The notes under the pieces: generated by a model
The model's input: the letters and a program-made list of their open reading frames with translations, nothing else
The model's database searches: none
Told to the model about the DNA's origin: nothing
Made by a program: the position numbers and the translations under genes
From: Chloroflexota bacterium
GTDB lineage: Bacteria > Chloroflexota > UBA6077 > FW602-bin22 > CADDYW01
Length of the DNA stretch: 64,000 nt
Direction of reading: 5' to 3'
NCBI GenBank assembly: GCA_019690095.1
Contig: JADGGD010000002.1
Span: 1-64,000, forward strand
Shown: positions 8,981 to 17,966 of the stretch, one piece after another
How the letters are laid out: every line of letters starts with the position of its first letter
Numbering within the stretch: position 1 is the stretch's first letter

Positions 8981-9984
8981 AGCAGATCACCGGCTTACGC
9001 AAACAGCGGCGGTCCGGCGTATGGGCTGTCCTGTTCCTCGCGGCTGCCATTGCGACCGGCCTTACCAGCTGCATTCCCCTTGACCGACCGGCACCAACGG
9101 CACCCCCAACCGCCGGTCCCCCGGTCCCTGCCGGCAGTGGCTCTACCGCAGCAATTCCCCCCTTCAGCCACGTGTTCGTTATCGTTATGGAAAACCGGGA
9201 GTACGGGCAGATCATCGGGGCACCGGACGCCCCATATCTGAACCAGCTTGCATCGACCTACGGGCTCGCCCGACGGTACTACGCGATCACGCACCCGAGT
9301 CTTCCGAACTATCTCGCCTTGCTTTCCGGTTCCGTGCAGGGCATCGCGAACGACTGCCCGACCTGCGAGGTCACGGCGCCCAACCTGGTTGACCAGCTCG
9401 AACGGCACGGACGCACCTGGACCGCCTACGTTGAGGATCTCCCAGCCCCCTGCTTCAACGGGCCGTTCGCGGGCGGTCCGGGGTCAGTGCTTGGAACCAG
9501 CGGATATGTGCGCCGGCATAATCCATTCATGTATTTCCGTGACATTGGGCGGGATCCGATCCGCTGTCAGCACGTCGTTCCACTCACGCGGCTCGCGGCC
9601 GATCTCACCTCCGGCTATTTACCCGCGCTCGTGTGGATCACGCCGAATCTCGAGCACGACATGCACAGCGGTTCGACGCGAGAGGGCGATATCTGGCTCT
9701 CCGGACTGGTTCCGCGTCTTCTTGCTTCACCCGCGTGGCAGAACGGCGGTGTCCTCTTCATTACCTGGGATGAAGGGCAGACCAGTGACGGCTGCTGCGG
9801 CAACGCCGCAGGTGGGCACGTCCCAACCCTGGTAATCGCCGCCCACGGGCGACGCGCTTTCACCTCAGACCAACTGTATACACATTACAGCCTGCTCCGC
9901 ACGATCGAAGAGGCCTGGCAGCTCGGCTATCTCGGACACGCGGCTGACCCAACCACCCGCTCCATGGCCGACTTCTTTCGCTAA
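8977..9984 (+). CDS. exported lipoprotein, phosphoesterase family (phospholipase C / acid phosphatase type)
   Basis: The 335-residue product begins with a basic, hydrophobic signal ending in LTSC, so Cys32 should be lipidated. A Pro/Thr/Ser-rich spacer follows. The mature part has the phosphoesterase family pattern: FVIVMENREYGQIIG (metal-binding E-N), HPSLPNYLALLSG, ITPNLEHDMHSG, ITWDEGQ and GGHVPTLVIA. Relatives are AcpA-type acid phosphatases and bacterial phospholipase C. It should hydrolyse phosphomonoesters or phosphodiesters on the outer face of the membrane. The start overlaps the preceding stop (ATGA), so the two are translationally coupled. Whether its substrate is linked to cell-wall turnover is inference. 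Confidence 0.85.
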   Translation: MKQITGLRKQRRSGVWAVLFLAAAIATGLTSCIPLDRPAPTAPPTAGPPVPAGSGSTAAIPPFSHVFVIVMENREYGQIIGAPDAPYLNQLASTYGLARRYYAITHPSLPNYLALLSGSVQGIANDCPTCEVTAPNLVDQLERHGRTWTAYVEDLPAPCFNGPFAGGPGSVLGTSGYVRRHNPFMYFRDIGRDPIRCQHVVPLTRLAADLTSGYLPALVWITPNLEHDMHSGSTREGDIWLSGLVPRLLASPAWQNGGVLFITWDEGQTSDGCCGNAAGGHVPTLVIAAHGRRAFTSDQLYTHYSLLRTIEEAWQLGYLGHAADPTTRSMADFFR

Positions 9985-10153
9985 TAGTGCTGGACCCCGG
10001 GGCCAGAAAAACTCCGGCGCCCGGGGCCCAGCGACGGGCAGGATCATCCAGAGCACGGCTCCCGAGCCAGACCGCTTCCACCAGATGCAGGTCCGCGATC
10101 CGGATTGCCGCCCCCGGCTTGCGAGCGGCGTGGGGTCAGCAGAGAACGACGGC

Positions 10154-10621
10154 TCAGGCGATCTCGGCGGACGCGCCACGCGGCCGCGACGGCGGAACAG
10201 AGACCGGAGGTACAGACGGCGGCAGGGGGACCGGTCTCGGTGTATCCGATAGGCGACGGCGCTCCAGGAAATACTCGATCTTACGGAGAAGATCGTAGGG
10301 ATCGAAGGGCTTGGTGATGAAATCCTCGACACCGACGCGAGCAGTCTCCTCGGCCTCTTCAAAGGTCAGAGCAGTGACGACCAGGATCGGCACCTTGGGC
10401 GCGTAACGCTTGAAGAGCTTGATCAGACGAAATCCCGAGACAGTCGGCACGTTCAGATCGATCGTCACCAGTGCGGGCTTTTCATCATCGAACGCCCGGA
10501 GTGCCGCGAGCCCATCCTCGACAACGGTGACCGCATAGCCGGCCGCAAACAGGTTCCATTGCAGGACCTCCGCTACCTCGGGGTCGTCCTCGACAATGAG
10601 GATTCGCTCCTTCTTGAGCAT
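10154..10621 (-). CDS. single-domain response regulator
   Basis: This receiver-only protein of 155 residues has the acidic triplet EDD (11-13), phospho-acceptor Asp55 (LVTIDLNVP), Thr/Ala (VVTAL) and the conserved Lys in FITKPFDP. The C-terminus is a Pro/Arg/Ser-rich tail. With no output domain it acts through protein contacts or as a phosphate relay. The frame opens at 10705, but the purine-rich GGGAGGGAGGGG directly before ATG 10621 marks the start. It lies 90 bases downstream of another receiver and a histidine kinase, on the same strand, and is the likely last gene of that signalling operon. Confidence 0.85.
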   Translation of the reverse strand: MLKKERILIVEDDPEVAEVLQWNLFAAGYAVTVVEDGLAALRAFDDEKPALVTIDLNVPTVSGFRLIKLFKRYAPKVPILVVTALTFEEAEETARVGVEDFITKPFDPYDLLRKIEYFLERRRLSDTPRPVPLPPSVPPVSVPPSRPRGASAEIA

Positions 10622-10711
10622 CCCCTCCCTCCCTTGCTCGAGCGCAGACTCAGGTGCCAGATCGCCAGGGCGCGCGCCGGGGGCCGGGCTCTGCCTGCCC
10701 GGCAACCGTGC

Positions 10712-11167
10712 TCAGGATGCCGCTGATGCCATCCGCTCGATGAGGCGGCGGCGGCGGGCGATCAGTTGCTGGCGTCGATGATCGCGCATCGATGCGTCGA
10801 ACACATCGAGGAGGATCCGGACGCTAGCGACCAGGTTCTCCGGGTAGAAAGGCTTCGTGAGATACTCGACTGCCCCGAGGCCGAGGCCCCGGAGGACATC
10901 CTGGTCGTCTCCCTTGCAGGTCAGCATCACCACCGGGCGCCCGGCCGTGGCTGGATCCCGCTCCAGCGCTTCCAGGACCTGCCAGCCATCGAGCTCCGGC
11001 AGGAGAACATCCAGGATGATCAGGTCAGGCAGAATCTCGCGTGCCGCGGCAAGGCCCGCCGCACCATCAGCCGCCACGACCACGTCATACCCCGCCCCCT
11101 CCAGATTCACGCGCACGATTTCACAAATATCCGGATCGTCATCGACAACCAGAATGGTATGGGCCAT
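10712..11167 (-). CDS. single-domain response regulator, CheY/PilH-like
   Basis: The receiver carries VVDDDPD, phospho-acceptor Asp53 (IILDVLLPE), Thr (MLTCKG) and Lys in YLTKPFYPE. A basic C-terminal helix (DHRRQQLIARRRRLIE) replaces any output domain. The start could be a GTG at 11176 that overlaps the kinase stop (GTGA), but GGGAG eight bases before ATG 11167 favours the latter (151 residues). The near-overlap with the kinase gene strongly suggests it is that kinase's phosphorylation partner. Confidence 0.85.
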   Translation of the reverse strand: MAHTILVVDDDPDICEIVRVNLEGAGYDVVVAADGAAGLAAAREILPDLIILDVLLPELDGWQVLEALERDPATAGRPVVMLTCKGDDQDVLRGLGLGAVEYLTKPFYPENLVASVRILLDVFDASMRDHRRQQLIARRRRLIERMASAAS

Positions 11168-11172
11168 ATCCT

Positions 11173-13383
11173 TCACTCCCGCGGAAGGGCGACGTAGAAC
11201 GTGCTTCCGCGACCAACTTGGCTCTCAACCCAGATGGCGCCGTGGTGTGCCTCAACGATGCTCTTGCAGATATAGAGCCCGAGACCGGTGCCTGCCACAC
11301 GCCGCACCGCCGGTGCATCGCCCCGATAGAACTTGTCGAAGATGAAGCGCTGGTGATTCGGAGCGATCCCGATGCCCTGGTCGCGTACGATGAGCAGGAC
11401 ACCGCGCGGGATCCCGCTGGCAAACCGCACCGGCACAGGCACCAGCGAGGGATCATCAAATGCTCGCAGCTCGATAACGACCTCACTCTCCTCGGGCGAA
11501 TACTTCACCGCGTTGCTGACGAGGTTCACCAGCACCTGCTCGATCTGGTCACGATCGAGACGCGCAACCAGTCCCTCGGGCGGCACGATGCAGGTCAGGC
11601 GGTGGGAACCCACCGACCCCCGGAGAGCGGCAACCACTCTGCAGACCAGGTCGGACAGGTCAACCAGCTGGAGGTTGAGGCGGAAGCGCCCGGACTCGAA
11701 GCGGGAAACCGAGAGGAGGTTGTCAATCAGACGGGTAAGCCGGTCGGAGGCATCGTTGATTCCCCGGAGGAAGCGCTGTTGCCGCTCAGCGTCGACGTGC
11801 AGTGATGGATTCAGGAGCGTGGCCGCATATCCCTTGATGACCGCGAGCGGCGTTCGGAGTTCATGGCTGACCATCGAGATAAAGTCCGATTTGAGCCTCT
11901 CCACCTCCTTCTGGCGACTGATATCACGCACCACAGCGAGCGCGAACGGCCCCTCGCCGTTGCTCGCCGCCACGTAGGCATAGCTAGCCGCAACATGGCG
12001 ACGCTCGCCGGATCGATTCACGACCACCGCCTCTGCGACACCATCATCAGGAGGCTCACCCGCGAGCAGGCGCATCGTCGTCTCGCCCAGACCGGGGCCA
12101 AAGACCTCTTGGCAACCACGACCGAGAACCTCGCAGGCAGACCAGCCGGTGAGCAACTCCGCGGCCGGGTTAAAAGCGATGATCCGCCCATCGCGGTCTG
12201 CCATGAAGATGGCATCAGTCGAGTTCTGGAAGATCACGTCGAGGCGCTTCTTCTCGAGCTCGAGCCGGGTGAACAGCTCAGCGTTTCGCTGCGCTGCAGC
12301 CGACAGCTCCTCAACCTGCCGCTGCAGGCGAGTAAACAGCCGCGCATTATCAATGGCAATCGCCGCCTGGGCACCAAAGGAGGCGAGGAGATCGATCTCC
12401 GGGCGCGTGAACCGCTTGGGCAAGGCGTGAAAGACCCCGAGCGTTCCGATGATCCGCCCGCGGAGGAACAGCGGTACTCCCACGTAGGTGCGAAGCGCCT
12501 CGGGGGCCCCGTGACACACGATTTCCCCTAACCGCTCTCGCAGGTCGGCCACGTAGCAGGGCTCTCGACGCTGAATGACCTCATTCGCCAGATCAGTGAG
12601 GGCTTCAAGCTCAGGCCCATACCGCTCCAGTGCATCCACCGGCGCCCACTTTGTCTCGCCCGGCGCATCGTCAGTCGGACAGAGCGTCAGGCTCCCCACC
12701 GTCGCCCGCAGCATCTCTGTCGCAAGGTCAACGACGAGGCGCAGGGTATCTGGCAGGTCGAGACCGGCAGCAAGTGCATCGCCGATCCGGCGAAATGATG
12801 CCAGGAGCTCGAGCCGCTGGCGTCGGCTCTCTTCATAGAGCTGAGCGTTCTCGATCGCAACGGCCGCCTGACTCGCGATCGCCTGGATGATCGCGACCTC
12901 GTGCGGCGGATACGTGTAGTGGCGGCTGATGTGGTTGAGGAAAAGGGTACCGATGACCCGCCCTTTACTCGCCAGGGGAACGACCAGGATCGATTTATCA
13001 CCAAAGAAATCAACCGCTTTCTTATCCGTCCGCGGATCGGTTGCCGCATCAAGGACCACGACCGGCTGACCGGTCGTAATCGCCTCCTGGGACAGGCGCT
13101 CGTCCTTGATCGATAGGATCTTCCGCTTCCAGCGAGCGGCAAACGTGGGATCAATACCGTAGATAGCGGCTGGGAGAAGGAGATCGCGCGTGCTGTCCAG
13201 GAGCCACAGGCTGCAGCGATCAGCGCCCGTGAGACGGGCGGTCTTCTCGACGACCCGCTCGAGGACCTCGTGGAGTTCGAGGGTCGAACCGGCCGCCTGA
13301 GCAATCTCCAGCAGGACCGCTGACTCATCTGCACGAATCCGGGGCGGTGGATCGCTCGTGTCTATGTTCGCTGGCGATATCAT
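11173..13383 (-). CDS. cytoplasmic sensor histidine kinase, GAF-GAF-PAS-HisKA-HATPase
   Basis: Of 736 residues, GAF domains cover about 22-170 and 195-350, a coiled-coil linker about 350-385, and a PAS domain about 385-500 (IFQNSTDAIFMADRDGRI). The HisKA dimerisation domain has the phospho-acceptor His507 in SHELRTPL. The HATPase part shows the N box (LVSNAVKYSPEE), DQGIGI, FDKFYR and GTGLGLYI. No transmembrane segment is seen, so it senses a cytoplasmic small molecule or redox/light cue through the GAF/PAS modules. The GAF domains lack an obvious chromophore cysteine of the phytochrome type. It heads an operon with two receiver-only proteins. The signal is unknown. Confidence 0.92.
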   Translation of the reverse strand: MISPANIDTSDPPPRIRADESAVLLEIAQAAGSTLELHEVLERVVEKTARLTGADRCSLWLLDSTRDLLLPAAIYGIDPTFAARWKRKILSIKDERLSQEAITTGQPVVVLDAATDPRTDKKAVDFFGDKSILVVPLASKGRVIGTLFLNHISRHYTYPPHEVAIIQAIASQAAVAIENAQLYEESRRQRLELLASFRRIGDALAAGLDLPDTLRLVVDLATEMLRATVGSLTLCPTDDAPGETKWAPVDALERYGPELEALTDLANEVIQRREPCYVADLRERLGEIVCHGAPEALRTYVGVPLFLRGRIIGTLGVFHALPKRFTRPEIDLLASFGAQAAIAIDNARLFTRLQRQVEELSAAAQRNAELFTRLELEKKRLDVIFQNSTDAIFMADRDGRIIAFNPAAELLTGWSACEVLGRGCQEVFGPGLGETTMRLLAGEPPDDGVAEAVVVNRSGERRHVAASYAYVAASNGEGPFALAVVRDISRQKEVERLKSDFISMVSHELRTPLAVIKGYAATLLNPSLHVDAERQQRFLRGINDASDRLTRLIDNLLSVSRFESGRFRLNLQLVDLSDLVCRVVAALRGSVGSHRLTCIVPPEGLVARLDRDQIEQVLVNLVSNAVKYSPEESEVVIELRAFDDPSLVPVPVRFASGIPRGVLLIVRDQGIGIAPNHQRFIFDKFYRGDAPAVRRVAGTGLGLYICKSIVEAHHGAIWVESQVGRGSTFYVALPRE

Positions 13384-13717
13384 TGCCTCACCCTGATCTG
13401 CCGACGCTGGCAGACCGTCACATGCTCATCAGGACGCGAACAGTCTGGACGTCTGAGGGCAAAAACAGCTGTCGAGGGCGACTAAGCGTCCTGGTTCAAC
13501 GGGGTGCCTGGTTCACCTTTGAACGCGGACCAAACCCCGTCACGCATGGGTCGTGAGTGGTACGGCGGTCCTGTTCTCTTCGATACGCGGTCCGTTTTCC
13601 ATTATACAGACAGCCGGCCACCAACGCAAGACCGGCCAGCACAGGAGCCCCGGGCCGCTCGCCGAGACGAACAGCACCATCCATCCTTCGACTACGTGCA
13701 CATTCCGTGCCAGGGGA
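13384..13717. other. 334-base spacer holding the kinase operon promoter and leader
   Basis: No coding frame is convincing. The promoter at 13601-13629 implies a leader of roughly 210 bases before the kinase gene. I do not recognise a known riboswitch in it. Confidence 0.4.
13601..13629 (-). promoter_or_regulatory. candidate promoter of the sensor kinase operon
   Basis: On the minus strand a perfect TATAAT (13601-13606) lies 17 bases after TTGCGT (13624-13629). The transcript start would be near 13594. Confidence 0.5.
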
Positions 13718-16327
13718 TCAGCCGGGCACAATCTGGACGGTCCCGTGTGTGCCGTCCACAATGAGTTCCGCCCCTGTTCGAACCCGATCGAGAAGGCCAG
13801 CGACCGCAACAACCGCCGGAAGCCGATACTCGCGAGCAACAACTGCCGCATGGGAGAGCTGGCCGCCCGTCTCAAGGGCCAGCGCCGCGACTCGATCGAA
13901 AACAACGGTCCAGCCAGGATCAGCCGCACGGGCAACCAGCACCTCACCGTCTCGGACTGCCTCGAGCTCCTCGGGCACCGTGATGACGCGAGCACGGCCG
14001 CGGCCGATCCCAGGGCTCGCCGGCACGCCGCGCAGAGCCCCACCAATCGAGACCTGTCCTCCGACGCCGTCTGTCCCCTCGCTCAGGGGATGATCCCCGC
14101 GGAGAAAGGCCGGATAGTCAGCTCGACGGCGATTGGCCTCGTATTCACGGGCTCGGAGCGCGACACGGCCGGCCAGGCTTTCGCCGGGGGAGCAGAGCGC
14201 GTCCTGAACCTCATCGGCCGTCAGAAAGAACACGTCCTCCGGACGCGCCAGCATGCCCTGGCTGACCAGGAGTCGCCCGGCGAGGAGATAGAGGCGGCGG
14301 AGGTGCGCGAGCCCCCGCTGCCAGGTATAACGCTGATTCTCCCGCAGCCGGGCATACCGGCGCGCCAGGACAGCCAGCGGCGCAAGGAGCACACGTGCGA
14401 CCACCGGCACCGCGCTCCCGGACAGCGTGCCGGATGAAGGCGGATCCGACAGCGGTGTGCCTTCCCTCCGCCTGGCCTCGATCAGCCGGAGCACCTGTGT
14501 CGGGTCTGCAGCAAAGCCGGGCCGTGCAAGGTCAAGACTGAACGAGCGATGGCCGTGCCGGTCCAGGAACTCCCGGAGCGCAACTGCGAAAGCCGGGGTA
14601 CCCGGATTGAGGCGCGCCAGCTGGCTGAGTGCCCGATTGACCTGCATCGAGTAGTCATTAAGGGTGCTCACCGCCGCCGCACTGATGGCGGCCCCCCGCT
14701 CGTCGCCGAGCAGGCGCCGCGTTAACCGACGCAGGAGCGTGTAAAACACCTCGGCATAGGTCAGGCTCCACCGGTGAATCCGCAGGAGGCGCATATTGGC
14801 CGCGTTCACCTGCTCAATCAGCGCCAGAATCTCCCGCGCACCGGGAACAGCAGCTCCCTCGAGCTCTGCAACGGAATGCCCAATCTGTTCCATAGCCGCG
14901 ACATACTCGCGCTCGAAGGCTTTCCAGGAGCGATCGTGATGGAGAGGGGAAAGGACTGCGGGCTCGCGGGAGATCGCGCGCACCAGCCCGCGCCACAACG
15001 CCGGCGCAAGTAGCGACCGAGGTCCTGGCGCTTGCTTCCGCCGATCAGTCCGTCCCCCCGGGAAGAAGCGGCGCGCATCCTCCGGCAGGAGGAAATCGGG
15101 AAAGAGCTTGTACAGTGCCTCGTAGACGGCAACCCGGACATAAGGACGCCCATGCCAGAGGCGGGTGAGCGGTTCCAGAGCCCGGGGGTCCACGCCGATC
15201 ATTTCCAGGGTCTCGCGAAAGGCAACCTGCTCGAGCCCGCCTCGGATGATTGACCAGCCGAGTGGCGAGACAGGCTCCGAAAAGCGCTCGTTCAGGAAAC
15301 TGCTCGTCCACTCGGTGGAGTCTTTATCGGCAGAGGTCTCTGTGGGGCGCGAACGGGTTGGAACCGGCGGCAGAGCGGTGATCGGTCGAGCCTGGAAGAT
15401 GTACCAGCGTCCCCCTGCCAGCCCCCACTCGATATCTGCCGGACAGTCGAGAATTCGCTCGACCTTGAGACCAAGCAGCGCCAGGCCGCCGAGCTGGGCC
15501 CGGTCCAGAACGGCTCGCCGCCTTCGCCAGCGCGGCACGGCCACCAGGCGAGTTCCACCGCGCCCGTTCGGGAGACGCTGACACCGTTTATCCCCGATGC
15601 GCGGCTGGACTACCGGCGCGAGCGTGTCGCGTCCGAGGACATAGCGGTCCGGCGTCACCTCACCCAGAGCAAGCGCCTCGCCCATCCCCCAGACCGCCTC
15701 GACGACGATCCGATCATCCCCATCGACCGGATCCCGCGTAAAGATGACCCCGGCCGCCTCGCAGATGATCTGGGACTGGACGATGACCGCAATGCGCGGC
15801 ACTTCCGGCGCATCTTCCAAGCGCGCCCGATAGCGGATGGCCGCAACGCTGAACAACGACGCCCAGCAGCGGCGGACTGCCGTGAGAAGCTCCCCAAACT
15901 GGCGAACATTGAGGACAGTGAGATGCTGACCTGCTCCCGAGCTCTCCGGGCGGTCCTCCCCGATCGCGGAGGATCGTACGACTACCGCGCCAGTCTCAGC
16001 AAGGAGCGCCGGCAGTACCCCCTGCAGCGCCCCGACCAGCGACTCAGGGAGGGGTGCGCGAGCCAGGAGATATCCGAGACGGTCAACCGCAGTCACCAGC
16101 TCGGTCCCGGCCGCCGCATCCCGAGCCAGCCGCTCGGCCTCAGTGATCGCCTCCTGCAAGCCATTATCGCGGACAAACTCTTCGAAAACAGTAGAAGGGA
16201 TCACGAAGCCCGGCGGTACGGCGATATCGGTCCGCCGCAGCTGCCCCAGAATCGCGGCCTTCGGGCCCGCCAGAGACTCATCGGCAAGAGTCAGATCATC
16301 AAGCGGGAGGATATACGACACGGACAT
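13718..16327 (-). CDS. PEP-synthase-like phosphotransferase with rifampicin-phosphotransferase (Rph) architecture
   Basis: The protein is 869 residues. Residues 1 to about 330 are the PEP-synthase/PPDK ATP-binding domain (VPPGFVIP, VRSSAIGED, AGQ, EAAGVIFTRDPVDG). About 360-760 is a largely helical central region containing SFLNERFSEPVSPLGW. About 768-869 is the swivelling phosphohistidine domain, with His826 in GGQLSHAAVVAREY. The C-terminal PEP/pyruvate TIM barrel of true PEP synthase is missing. This three-part order and length match Rph enzymes, which use ATP to phosphorylate rifamycins, with the catalytic His near 825. The physiological substrate may differ. ATG 16327 lacks a ribosome-binding site and lies nine bases after a TATAAT, so the mRNA is probably near-leaderless. 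Confidence 0.82.
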   Translation of the reverse strand: MSVSYILPLDDLTLADESLAGPKAAILGQLRRTDIAVPPGFVIPSTVFEEFVRDNGLQEAITEAERLARDAAAGTELVTAVDRLGYLLARAPLPESLVGALQGVLPALLAETGAVVVRSSAIGEDRPESSGAGQHLTVLNVRQFGELLTAVRRCWASLFSVAAIRYRARLEDAPEVPRIAVIVQSQIICEAAGVIFTRDPVDGDDRIVVEAVWGMGEALALGEVTPDRYVLGRDTLAPVVQPRIGDKRCQRLPNGRGGTRLVAVPRWRRRRAVLDRAQLGGLALLGLKVERILDCPADIEWGLAGGRWYIFQARPITALPPVPTRSRPTETSADKDSTEWTSSFLNERFSEPVSPLGWSIIRGGLEQVAFRETLEMIGVDPRALEPLTRLWHGRPYVRVAVYEALYKLFPDFLLPEDARRFFPGGRTDRRKQAPGPRSLLAPALWRGLVRAISREPAVLSPLHHDRSWKAFEREYVAAMEQIGHSVAELEGAAVPGAREILALIEQVNAANMRLLRIHRWSLTYAEVFYTLLRRLTRRLLGDERGAAISAAAVSTLNDYSMQVNRALSQLARLNPGTPAFAVALREFLDRHGHRSFSLDLARPGFAADPTQVLRLIEARRREGTPLSDPPSSGTLSGSAVPVVARVLLAPLAVLARRYARLRENQRYTWQRGLAHLRRLYLLAGRLLVSQGMLARPEDVFFLTADEVQDALCSPGESLAGRVALRAREYEANRRRADYPAFLRGDHPLSEGTDGVGGQVSIGGALRGVPASPGIGRGRARVITVPEELEAVRDGEVLVARAADPGWTVVFDRVAALALETGGQLSHAAVVAREYRLPAVVAVAGLLDRVRTGAELIVDGTHGTVQIVPG

Positions 16328-16336
16328 CTTACCGGA

Positions 16337-16342
16337 ATTATA
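16337..16342 (-). promoter_or_regulatory. -10 element of a near-leaderless promoter
   Basis: A perfect TATAAT on the minus strand ends nine bases before ATG 16327. Transcription should begin about three bases before the start codon. The -35 is weak (CTGGCA at a 19-base spacing). Confidence 0.5.
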
Positions 16343-16468
16343 GGGACCGGACAGAGAGAAGTGCCAGCCCTTACCGCCGATGACCGCCCTGCACGACATA
16401 GCCCCGGTCCCGACGCGCGGCAAGGGTTGTGCGCACGACGGCAGAATCCGGGACGAACAGGAAGTGGA

Positions 16469-16954
16469 ATGAGCGGCCGTCATCTGGCCTGGATCGGGGC
16501 TCTGGCCGGAACCGCAGCGGGGATCGTTGGGCTCATCGCCGCCGAGATCCTCGCGGTCGTGGCCGGCCAGACCGTCGATGAGCCATACCGCATTGCCGCC
16601 AGCGTGATCATGGGAGAGCAGGCCCTCGCACCGGGCACGCGGACGGCCGACGTGTTCATTCTCGGCTCGCTCCTTGCGCTCCTCGCCGCCGCGGCCGGTG
16701 GGGTACTCTTTGCCGCAGTGGTTATGCGCTTCCCGGCGCTGGCCGCAACCCCTGGCACGCTGATTCTATCCAGTGCCTTCTATGCCGGCCTGGTCTGGCT
16801 GCTCGGGCTCCGCCTTCTCGGGGTACTGCTCTGGCCGTGGCTCGCCCGCACCGATCCAGGACGCCAGCTGGTTGCAATGGTCCTTGGTTATGGTGTGTGC
16901 CTCGGGACACTCTTCGCGCTCAGCGGAGTGCGCCGGCCGCCCGAGCTCGAGTAA
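16469..16954 (+). CDS. small integral membrane protein of unknown function
   Basis: A 161-residue protein with four hydrophobic segments at about 6-30, 62-86, 94-122 and 130-150. The loop between the first two reads GQTVDEPYRIAASVIMGEQ. The short C-terminal tail is RRPPELE. I do not recognise a family. GGAAGTGG immediately before ATG 16469 serves as the ribosome-binding site. It is divergent from the Rph-like gene (141 bases apart), and the SDR/aldehyde dehydrogenase pair follows on the same strand but from its own promoter. It could be a hydrophobic partner or a sensor; there is no direct evidence for either. Confidence 0.6.
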   Translation: MSGRHLAWIGALAGTAAGIVGLIAAEILAVVAGQTVDEPYRIAASVIMGEQALAPGTRTADVFILGSLLALLAAAAGGVLFAAVVMRFPALAATPGTLILSSAFYAGLVWLLGLRLLGVLLWPWLARTDPGRQLVAMVLGYGVCLGTLFALSGVRRPPELE

Positions 16955-16967
16955 CCGACACGATGTC

Positions 16968-16976
16968 TGGTAAAAT
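16968..16976 (+). promoter_or_regulatory. extended -10 promoter before the SDR gene
   Basis: TGG-TAAAAT (16968-16976) fits an extended -10. No clear -35 is present, as expected for this class. The leader to ATG 17124 is about 140 bases. Confidence 0.45.
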
Positions 16977-17123
16977 CTGCGCTCGACAGTCGAACCGGTC
17001 GGTGCGGCCGGGCGCTGGGCAGGGCGAACGTGGCATCGCTGACTGCTGGCCTCTCCGCCCATGCAGTCGGCCGAACCGGGATTTCCGATACCAGGACCAG
17101 ACAGGGCAGATGGAGGAACCTCA

Positions 17124-17906
17124 ATGCAACTGGACGGCCGGGTTGCACTCGTGACCGGCGGCGGATCGGGCATTGGCGAGGGAGCAGCGAAGGCCTTCGC
17201 GCACGCAGGTGCTGCCGTATCGGTCGTTGACGTGCGCGGAGAGGCCGCGGAGGCGGTCGCGCGCACGATCCGGGAGGCGGGAGGACAGGCAGTGGCATAT
17301 ACTGCTGACGTCTCGGACGAGGAGCAGATCCGCCAGGCGATTAACAGGACCGTCGAGCAGTTCGGTAGCCTGCAGATTGTCTTTGCTAACGCAGGGATTA
17401 ACGGCATGCAGGCGCCGATCGAGGAGCTGACGCTCGCGGAATGGCACCAGACGATCGAAACCAACCTGACCGGGACCTTCCTGACCGTCAAGCATTCTAT
17501 CCCGCACCTGCGTGCCGCGGGCGGCGGCTCAATCATTATCACTGCATCGGTCAATGGCAACACGATCTTCTCGCTGCCCGGCTACGCCTGCTACTCGACC
17601 TCGAAGGCGGGGCAGGTCGCGTTCGCGAAGATGGCGGCTTGCGAGCTCGCGCGGTGGGGGATTCGGGTCAACGCGATCCTGCCGGGTGGGGTCCGGACGA
17701 ACATCGGTGAACGAACCTATCGCCGCAACCTGGAAAAGGTAACCTACGACATCCAGATGCCCCGGCCTTTCCCGCCCCTGACCGGTCGCCCGGCAACGCC
17801 GGAGGAGGTTGCCGAGCTGGTTCTCTTCCTCGCCTCGGACTCGAGCCGCTACATCACCGGTGGAACCTTCCTGATTGACGCCGGTCTGTCTCTGCTGAGA
17901 GGCTGA
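17124..17906 (+). CDS. classical short-chain dehydrogenase/reductase
   Basis: The 260-residue protein has the full SDR signature: TGGGSGIG (nucleotide binding, about 12-19), NAGING, a serine in ITASVNG, and the catalytic Tyr-x-x-x-Lys in YACYSTSKA. The C-terminal ITGGTFLIDAGLSLL is typical of the FabG-like group. The acidic residue after beta-2 (VVDVRG) suggests NAD(H) preference. It reversibly oxidises an alcohol whose identity cannot be read. GGAGG seven bases before ATG 17124 fixes the start. An aldehyde dehydrogenase follows 60 bases later, so an alcohol-to-acid oxidation pathway is a reasonable inference. Confidence 0.88.
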   Translation: MQLDGRVALVTGGGSGIGEGAAKAFAHAGAAVSVVDVRGEAAEAVARTIREAGGQAVAYTADVSDEEQIRQAINRTVEQFGSLQIVFANAGINGMQAPIEELTLAEWHQTIETNLTGTFLTVKHSIPHLRAAGGGSIIITASVNGNTIFSLPGYACYSTSKAGQVAFAKMAACELARWGIRVNAILPGGVRTNIGERTYRRNLEKVTYDIQMPRPFPPLTGRPATPEEVAELVLFLASDSSRYITGGTFLIDAGLSLLRG

Positions 17907-17934
17907 TTGCCTGCCCCATCCCCTGTGCTAACAT
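17907..17934 (+). promoter_or_regulatory. candidate internal promoter before the aldehyde dehydrogenase gene
   Basis: TTGCCT (17907-17912), a 16-base spacer and TAACAT (17929-17934) preceded by TGTGC give a -35 plus extended -10. It lies in the 60-base gap after the SDR gene and would give a leader of about 26 bases. Confidence 0.45.
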
Positions 17935-17966
17935 GGAATCGCAACGCAAAACGGATCGAGGGAAAG

